Source: an uncultured Oscillospiraceae bacterium
GTDB taxonomy: Bacteria; Bacillota; Clostridia; Oscillospirales; Acutalibacteraceae
Length of the DNA: 44,921 nucleotides
Assembly (NCBI GenBank): GCA_900547095.1
Contig: URFG01000010.1
Coordinates: 1 to 44,921, forward strand
Direction: 5' to 3'
Under the pieces are notes generated by a model that saw nothing but the letters and a program-made list of their open reading frames with translations, had not been told where the DNA came from and ran no database searches. A program made the translations under genes and the position numbers. The number at the start of each line of letters is the position of its first letter. Position 1 is the first letter of the stretch. Below, piece by piece: positions 40,669-44,921 of this stretch.

Positions 40669-40890
40669 TTATCTTTTGGGATAAGGCAGATCGGGCAAAC
40701 CTAAAATATAATCTGCCGATACATTATAAAATTTGCAAAGAGTTATTAAATGCTCTATCGGTAAAGCTCTTTTACCGCATTCGTAATTTGAATACTGTTG
40801 CTGTTTCATATTCAGAACTTTTGCGATATCTTCCTGCTTTAAATCTTTATCTTCTCTCAAATCTCTTAAAATTTCATTGTAAATTTTCAC
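40669..40890 (-). CDS. HTH repressor 1 of a three-member array
   Basis: A 73-residue Cro/C1-type repressor. The helix-turn-helix is at about residues 16-40 (KQEDIAKVLNMKQQQYSNYECG). The C-terminal half, RALPIEHLITLCKFYNVSAD and YILGLPDLPYPKR, is almost identical in the next two genes, while the DNA-reading part differs. Its spacer holds divergent promoters and two similar inverted repeats. The likely role is self-regulation and control of the plus-strand promoter at 40950-40978. Confidence 0.85.
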   Translation of the reverse strand: MKIYNEILRDLREDKDLKQEDIAKVLNMKQQQYSNYECGKRALPIEHLITLCKFYNVSADYILGLPDLPYPKR

Positions 40891-40927
40891 AATTTTTTCT
40901 TCCTTTTTTGTGATTTTTTACAATTTT

Positions 40928-40978
40928 ATCATACAATCAAATGTTTGTGTTGACTTTACAAACGAATGGTTGTATAAT
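40928..40978. promoter_or_regulatory. divergent promoters and operators of HTH repressor 1
   Basis: Plus strand: TTGACT (40950-40955), 17 bases, TATAAT (40973-40978). Minus strand: AAGTCA, 17 bases, TATGAT (40928-40933), with the -35 boxes overlapping. Two inverted repeats of form ACAAnC-N4-GnTTGT flank them: 40933-40948 and 40958-40973, 25 bp apart. Confidence 0.7.
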
Positions 40979-41025
40979 GAGATTAAACAAAAAGCCTTTT
41001 CGTCAGAGGGCGCCTTGGATTGTGC

Positions 41026-41253
41026 TTATCTTTTGGGATAAGGCAGATCAGGCAAGCCTAAAATATAATCTGCCGAAACATTATAATATTTGCAAAGAGT
41101 TATTAAATGCTCTATCGGTAAAGCTCTTTTACCGTTTTCATACTGTGAATAATAACTTTGCGTTGTTTTAAGAATTTCTGCAATATCTTTTTGATAAAGG
41201 TCTTTATCTTCTCTTAAATCTCTTAATATTTGTGCGTAACCCAACTTTTTCAA
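41026..41253 (-). CDS. HTH repressor 2 of the array
   Basis: A 75-residue paralogue of repressor 1. The helix-turn-helix region reads YQKDIAEILKTTQSYYSQYENG; the C-terminal half is nearly identical to its neighbours. DNA identity with gene 1 is very high over the 3' half and drops sharply in the 5' half. The spacer upstream holds a perfect palindrome on shared -35 boxes. The plus-strand promoter at 40950-40978 points into its 3' end and would give antisense RNA. Confidence 0.85.
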   Translation of the reverse strand: MKKLGYAQILRDLREDKDLYQKDIAEILKTTQSYYSQYENGKRALPIEHLITLCKYYNVSADYILGLPDLPYPKR

Positions 41254-41282
41254 ATCCCTTCATTGGTTTTTTAAAAAAGTTT

Positions 41283-41333
41283 ATCATAGTTCATAAATTA
41301 ACTGTTGACAACAGTTCAGAAGTGATATATAAT
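41283..41333. promoter_or_regulatory. divergent promoters and operator of HTH repressor 2
   Basis: Plus strand: TTGACA (41305-41310), 17 bases, TATAAT (41328-41333). Minus strand: TTGTCA, 17 bases, TATGAT (41283-41288). Both -35 boxes lie in one perfect palindrome, AACTGTTG-A-CAACAGTT (41300-41316). A repressor bound there would shut both directions. Confidence 0.8.
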
Positions 41334-41384
41334 AGATTAAGATAAAAAGCCCTCTCGTTAGAGAAAGGCATGGATTATCACTTC

Positions 41385-41606
41385 TTACCTTTTCGGATAA
41401 GGCAGATCGGGCAAACCTAAAATATAGTCTGCAGAAACATTATAATATTTGCAAAGTAATGCAAGTCTTTCAATAGGCAATGGATGAATACCTCTTTCAT
41501 ATTTGCCATAATAACTCTTATCTATATTTAAATATTTTGCAACATCTGCTTGTTCAAGATCGTGATCTTCGCGCAATTCTCTTAATATTTCATAATACCT
41601 TTTCAT
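41385..41606 (-). CDS. HTH repressor 3 of the array
   Basis: A 73-residue paralogue. The helix-turn-helix region reads EQADVAKYLNIDKSYYGKYERG; the C-terminal half matches its two neighbours. Its own palindrome lies on the plus-strand -35 box upstream at 41663-41677. The plus-strand promoter at 41305-41333 points into its 3' end. A GGAGA ribosome site precedes the ATG. Confidence 0.85.
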   Translation of the reverse strand: MKRYYEILRELREDHDLEQADVAKYLNIDKSYYGKYERGIHPLPIERLALLCKYYNVSADYILGLPDLPYPKR

Positions 41607-41639
41607 AGGAAATTAATCTCCTTTGCATAATTTTAAAAA

Positions 41640-41696
41640 ATTATAGCACGAAAAATAAATTTTCCCTTGACAAGGGACACATATATCCTTTATAAT
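41640..41696. promoter_or_regulatory. divergent promoters and operator of HTH repressor 3
   Basis: Plus strand: TTGACA (41667-41672), 18 bases, TATAAT (41691-41696). Minus strand: an extended -10, TGC-TATAAT (41640-41645). A perfect palindrome TCCCTTG-A-CAAGGGA (41663-41677) covers the plus-strand -35. Confidence 0.75.
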
Positions 41697-41699
41697 ATA

Positions 41700-41820
41700 A
41701 AAAGCTTCCCTCTTTCGAAGAAAGCGGCAATATGTAGCAATACTTTTGATTACAAATTATATTATGTTCTAAAATATCTTTTGTATTCAAAAGCGGCTTT
41801 CCTTTTTCGGGAAAGCCGCA
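41700..41820 (+). ncRNA. candidate short transcript between HTH repressors 3 and 4
   Basis: A consensus promoter (41667-41696) leads into ~120 bases with no convincing gene. A hairpin-forming stretch (GCTTCCCTCTTTCGAAGAAAGC, first 20 bases given by 41703-41722) comes first, and a stable hairpin (GCGGCTTTCC/GGGAAAGCCGC, 41793-41819) ends it. A small RNA is possible; there is no family match. Confidence 0.35.
41793..41819. terminator. terminator at the end of HTH gene 4
   Basis: Arms GCGGCTTTCC and GGAAAGCCGC with a loop of about seven bases; the minus-strand side is followed by CTTTTGA. It should end HTH gene 4 and perhaps the plus-strand transcript. Confidence 0.75.
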
Positions 41821-41827
41821 TAAACAT

Positions 41828-42070
41828 CTATTTTATTTCCTGTTCGAGGTTATTAAAAACATCCGCCGCAAAAAATTCGGTCACGGTTATTTCAAGACCG
41901 TCGCAAAGCTTTTTGATCGTGGAAACGGTGGTGCTGTTATTTCTTCCGCTCATAATATTATTTACGGTGGACTGCGTCACACCGCTTATATTGCAAAGTT
42001 TATTTACTGAAATTCCCTGTTTGGCGCAAAGTTCAAGTATCCGAAGTCTTACAGCCTCGCCTATATTCAT
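41828..42070 (-). CDS. HTH repressor 4 (unrelated Cro/C1 type)
   Basis: An 80-residue Cro/C1-type regulator: SVNKLCNISGVTQSTVNNIMSG forms the helix-turn-helix and TTVSTIKKLCDGLEITVTEFF the dimerising helices. It is not part of the three-member array: its sequence and length differ. A GAGGTGA ribosome site precedes the ATG. It is divergent from the SLOG-domain gene and likely controls it through AACTC-N4-GAGTT sites. Confidence 0.85.
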   Translation of the reverse strand: MNIGEAVRLRILELCAKQGISVNKLCNISGVTQSTVNNIMSGRNNSTTVSTIKKLCDGLEITVTEFFAADVFNNLEQEIK

Positions 42071-42110
42071 TGCTTCACCTCACAAGGTTTGTATTGCTTT
42101 ATTTTAATTC

Positions 42111-42190
42111 TAACTATAATGAGTTAAAAAGCTTACCCCAAAAGAGTTGACAAACAGGATTTTGCGCGTTAAAATAAACTCAAAAGAGTT
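42111..42190. promoter_or_regulatory. SLOG-gene promoter with AACTC/GAGTT operators
   Basis: TTGACA (42147-42152), 17 bases, TAAAAT (42170-42175). A palindrome AACTC-AAAA-GAGTT lies at the transcription start (42177-42190), a matching half-site CAAAAGAGTT is at 42140-42149, and a related inverted repeat TAACT...AGTTA lies at 42111-42125. Confidence 0.65.
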
Positions 42191-42209
42191 ACTTTTAGGA
42201 GGTTTTATT

Positions 42210-42542
42210 ATCAAAGTAGCAGTCATAGGTTCAAGAAACCTTACCGTGCGAAATTTAAAAAATTATCTGCCGGGCGAAGTCACTGAAATAGTATCGGGAG
42301 GAGCGAGGGGAATAGATACCTGTGCGAGGAACTATGCTTTTGAGAATAATTTAAAGCTTAAAGAATTTCTTCCCGAATATGATATTTACGGCAGGTGCGC
42401 TCCGCTGAAGAGAAACATACAGATCATAGACTATGCGGATTTAGTGCTGGCTTTTTGGGACGGCGACTCGCACGGGACAAAATATGTGATAGATCAGTGC
42501 AAAAAGCGCGGAAAAGAAGTTAAAGTATTTATAAAAAAATAA
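42210..42542 (+). CDS. SLOG-domain (YpsA-like) protein with a non-ATG start
   Basis: A 110-residue Rossmann-type protein. KVAVIGSRNLTV opens it, followed by VSGGARGIDTCARNYAFEN, the nucleotide-binding loop of the SLOG/YpsA group, and ADLVLAFWDGDSHGTKYVIDQC. Related proteins usually begin MKVAVIGSR. Here the codon before AAA is ATC, seven bases after AGGAGG, and no ATG or GTG is available. A TTG further upstream overlaps the -35 box and cannot be transcribed. I therefore place the start at ATC 42210 (ATT 42207 is the alternative). Confidence 0.7.
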   Translation: MKVAVIGSRNLTVRNLKNYLPGEVTEIVSGGARGIDTCARNYAFENNLKLKEFLPEYDIYGRCAPLKRNIQIIDYADLVLAFWDGDSHGTKYVIDQCKKRGKEVKVFIKK

Positions 42543-42590
42543 AATTATTACGCAGTCAAAGCAAATTCCTTGTTTTGACTGCGTTTTACT

Positions 42591-43130
42591 TTAATAATTT
42601 TTAGCTTTGATTTCAAAATATGCCTGTTTTTTACCGCAAACGGGGCAGACTTTAGGAGCCGTAGTCGCCACGGCGACATGGCCGCAGTTGCGGCACTCCC
42701 AGATTTTAATACTGCCTCTTTCAAAGACCTCGCCGTTTTTCATATTTTTAATAAGCTTTCTGTATCTCTGCTCATGTTCCTTTTCGATAGCGCCTATCAT
42801 TCGGAATTTTTCGGCAAGTGCGGTAAATCCCTCTTCCTCGGCGTCGGCAGCGTAACTTTCATACATATCGCTCCACTCGAAATGCTCGCCCTTAGCGGCG
42901 CTTTCAAGATTTTTTTCAGTATTTGAGCCTATTCCGCCCAGCTCTTTAAACCATATCTCGGCGTGTTCCTTTTCGTTTTCGGCGGTAATTCTGAATATTT
43001 CCGCGATCTGCTCATAGCCGTCCTTTTTAGCGGCGGCGCTGAAGAAATAATACTTATTTCTTGCCTCGCTTTCAGCGGAAAAAGCGTCGCGGAGGTTTTG
43101 TTCGGTTTTAGTTCCTGTATATTTATTCAC
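42591..43130 (-). CDS. rbr: rubrerythrin
   Basis: A 179-residue non-haem iron peroxidase that removes peroxide in anaerobes. The di-iron site is in the four-helix bundle: EQNLRDAFSAESEARNKYYFF, ENEKEHAEIWF and IEKEHEQRY. A rubredoxin-like domain ends it, with CRNCG and CPVCG binding iron. The GTG at 43130 has AAAGGGTGAT before it and is preferred to the GTG nine bases upstream. Confidence 0.95.
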   Translation of the reverse strand: MNKYTGTKTEQNLRDAFSAESEARNKYYFFSAAAKKDGYEQIAEIFRITAENEKEHAEIWFKELGGIGSNTEKNLESAAKGEHFEWSDMYESYAADAEEEGFTALAEKFRMIGAIEKEHEQRYRKLIKNMKNGEVFERGSIKIWECRNCGHVAVATTAPKVCPVCGKKQAYFEIKAKNY

Positions 43131-43186
43131 AAAAATCACCCTTTCAGGATTATAATTCCCAAAAGGTGCCTTATATATGTAAAAAA

Positions 43187-43215
43187 GGTGCTTTTACTTT
43201 TTAAGTAAAAGCACC
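43187..43215 (-). terminator. terminator of the alcohol dehydrogenase gene
   Basis: Arms GGTGCTTTTACT and AGTAAAAGCACC; six T follow on the minus strand. Confidence 0.85.
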
Positions 43216-43224
43216 GAAAAATAA

Positions 43225-44373
43225 TTACTTAAGCAGGCTGCGATAAAGCTCTTTGATATCTTCCACGGAAGTTTCTCTCGGATTTCCGGGGCGGCAGGCA
43301 TCTGCATAAGCATCTTTTGCCAGGTTTTCGATATCCTCTTCTTTAACTATGCCTTTAAGGGTTGTCGGAATTCCGACATCCTCTGAGAGCTTTCTTACTG
43401 CGTCAACAGCGGCTTTTCTGTACTCTTCCTGAGTCATATTTTCCGTGCCCTCAACGCCCATAGCTTTAGCTATATCACGGTATTTTGTTCCTGTGCACTC
43501 GGCATTGTAAGCCATAACGGTCGGCAAAAGAATTGCGCAGGCTTTACCGTGCGGAGTATCATAATAAGCCGAAAGTGTGTGAGCCATAGAGTGATCTACG
43601 CCGAGGCCGACATTAGAAAATCCCATTCCTGCTACATACTGACCGAGAGCCATGCCCTCTCTGCCCTCTTTTTCATTCTTAACAGCGCCTCTTAAGCTTC
43701 TTGCGATTATCTCGATAGCCTTGATGTGGAACATATCGGAGAGTTCCCAAGCGCCTTTAGTGATATAGCCCTCGATCGCGTGGGTGAGCGCGTCCATACC
43801 TGTTGCGGCGGTGAGTGCTGCCGGCATAGAATTCATCATATCGGGGTCAACAACTGCTACGACCGGGATATCGTGCGCGTCAACGCAAACGAATTTACGC
43901 TTTTTCTCGGTATCGGTTATAACATAGTTGATAGTAACTTCAGCGGCAGTACCCGCAGTAGTCGGAACGGCGATTATCGGAACACAGGGATTTTTGGTCG
44001 GTGCAACGCCCTCAAGAGAGCGAACATCGGAAAATTCAGGATTAGTAACGATAATTCCGATAGCTTTGGAGGTATCCATTGAAGATCCGCCGCCGATTGC
44101 AACTATACAGTCGGCTCCGCTTTCCTTGAAAGCTTTAACGCCGTGCTGTACATTTTCAATAGTCGGGTTTGCTTTGATATCTGAATATAAGGTGTAAGGA
44201 ATAGAGGCCTTATCAAGCAGATCGGTAACTTTGGCGCTTACGCCGAACTTTACAAGTCCCGGATCGCTTGCAACAAAAGCTTTTTTAAAGCCGCGGTTTT
44301 TAATTTCGTCAACAACGGCATTTACGGCTCCCGAGCCGTGATAAGAGGTTTCATTAAGAATAAATCTGTTCAT
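43225..44373 (-). CDS. fucO: iron-containing alcohol dehydrogenase (FucO-like)
   Basis: A 382-residue group III dehydrogenase, closest in length and motifs to lactaldehyde reductase FucO. The NAD-binding loop is GGGSSMDTSKAI; iron ligands lie in MDALTHAIEGY and in VDHSMAHTLSAYYDTPHGKACA. It reduces small aldehydes or oxidises small alcohols with NAD(H). The ATG at 44373 has AAAGGTGAT before it; an earlier in-frame ATG has none. Confidence 0.88.
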   Translation of the reverse strand: MNRFILNETSYHGSGAVNAVVDEIKNRGFKKAFVASDPGLVKFGVSAKVTDLLDKASIPYTLYSDIKANPTIENVQHGVKAFKESGADCIVAIGGGSSMDTSKAIGIIVTNPEFSDVRSLEGVAPTKNPCVPIIAVPTTAGTAAEVTINYVITDTEKKRKFVCVDAHDIPVVAVVDPDMMNSMPAALTAATGMDALTHAIEGYITKGAWELSDMFHIKAIEIIARSLRGAVKNEKEGREGMALGQYVAGMGFSNVGLGVDHSMAHTLSAYYDTPHGKACAILLPTVMAYNAECTGTKYRDIAKAMGVEGTENMTQEEYRKAAVDAVRKLSEDVGIPTTLKGIVKEEDIENLAKDAYADACRPGNPRETSVEDIKELYRSLLK

Positions 44374-44607
44374 AAAATCACCTTTTTTATTAAAATTCAT
44401 CCGATTCTTGTTCGGATTATGTCTTTATAGTACCATTTATTTATTAAAAATTCAATTAAAAATTATGAACAAACTAAAAAAAGTATATTTTTTTCACCTT
44501 TTTTACTAAAAGATATAAAAAGCACCTCACAAAATCTGTGAAGTGCTTAAAATCTCGTTATTTTATTCACACCCTGAAAACTGAACAAGTAATGGAGGAA
44601 CGAAAAG
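44374..44607. other. spacer between the dehydrogenase and 23S rRNA
   Basis: No protein or 5S rRNA gene is seen. It is AT-rich and carries one hairpin (44521-44550, listed separately). On the minus strand it is the region immediately downstream of 23S rRNA. Confidence 0.7.
44521..44550 (-). terminator. terminator downstream of 23S rRNA
   Basis: Arms AGCACCTCACA and TGTGAAGTGCT with one mismatch; on the minus strand TTTTTATATC follows. It probably ends the rRNA transcript. Confidence 0.7.

Positions 44608-44921
<314 letters not shown>

Noticed and set aside
41667..42107. A 146-residue open frame on the plus strand over HTH gene 4
   Set aside because: It begins inside the -35 box of the promoter, runs antisense to HTH gene 4 and has no domain.

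Overview
The window looks like chromosomal DNA of a spore-lineage Clostridia bacterium, most likely a gut Oscillospiraceae/Ruminococcus-type organism. The evidence is a spoIIGA-sigE pair, SAM-I and FMN riboswitches of the Gram-positive type, strong AGGAGG ribosome sites, TTGACA/TATAAT promoters, moderate GC and AT-rich spacers. Most of it is ordinary housekeeping DNA; the unusual material sits in the spacers and in small accessory patches. This is inference from gene content; no database was searched.

Layout. 0-10.6 kb: a YfcE-like phosphoesterase, a PucR/CdaR-type regulator, hsp20, secA, apbE divergent from a NusG-domain-II protein and a Gx-transporter gene, asnB, a methyltransferase and hslO. 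10.7-12.4 kb: five tRNAs (Val, Asp, Phe, Gly, Cys), a start-less four-helix-bundle gene between two ~115-bp repeats, and a divergent HTH/membrane-protein pair with twin operators. 12.4-16.3 kb: a SpoIID-like protein with peptidoglycan-binding repeats and its partner, a GH63-like glycosidase, a small hypothetical gene and tRNA-Pro with a duplicated 5' fragment. 16.4-23.3 kb: a HAD phosphatase, a GH25 lysozyme and a MoxR/DUF58/transglutaminase-like operon whose last protein lacks the catalytic Cys and His. 23.3-28.2 kb: mnmE-mnmG-rsmG-noc, the set usually found close to oriC. 28.3-32.5 kb: a 44-bp perfect palindrome, a cation/proton antiporter, and an isolated phage-type tail-fibre/lysin/holin cassette.

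32.5-38.5 kb: metK followed by both subunits of the electron-bifurcating transhydrogenase NfnAB, apparently one operon under a SAM-I riboswitch; ribU under an FMN riboswitch; sigE and spoIIGA. 38.6-40.6 kb: a frameshifted small gene, then a cysteine desulfurase and Fe-S scaffold pair. 40.6-42.6 kb: three paralogous HTH repressors plus a fourth unrelated one. In the three paralogues the protein C-termini are almost identical but the DNA-reading parts differ. Each is preceded by a divergent promoter pair with its own inverted-repeat operator; two of these operators are palindromes centred on the -35 box. A SLOG-domain gene with an apparently non-ATG start follows. 42.6 kb to the end: rubrerythrin, an iron alcohol dehydrogenase and the 3' end of a minus-strand 23S rRNA gene that runs off the window, with no 5S gene after it.

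The best candidates for something undescribed are the HTH repressor/operator array at 40.6-42.2 kb, the metK-nfnA-nfnB operon, the transglutaminase-like protein with a lost active site, and the isolated phage cassette.
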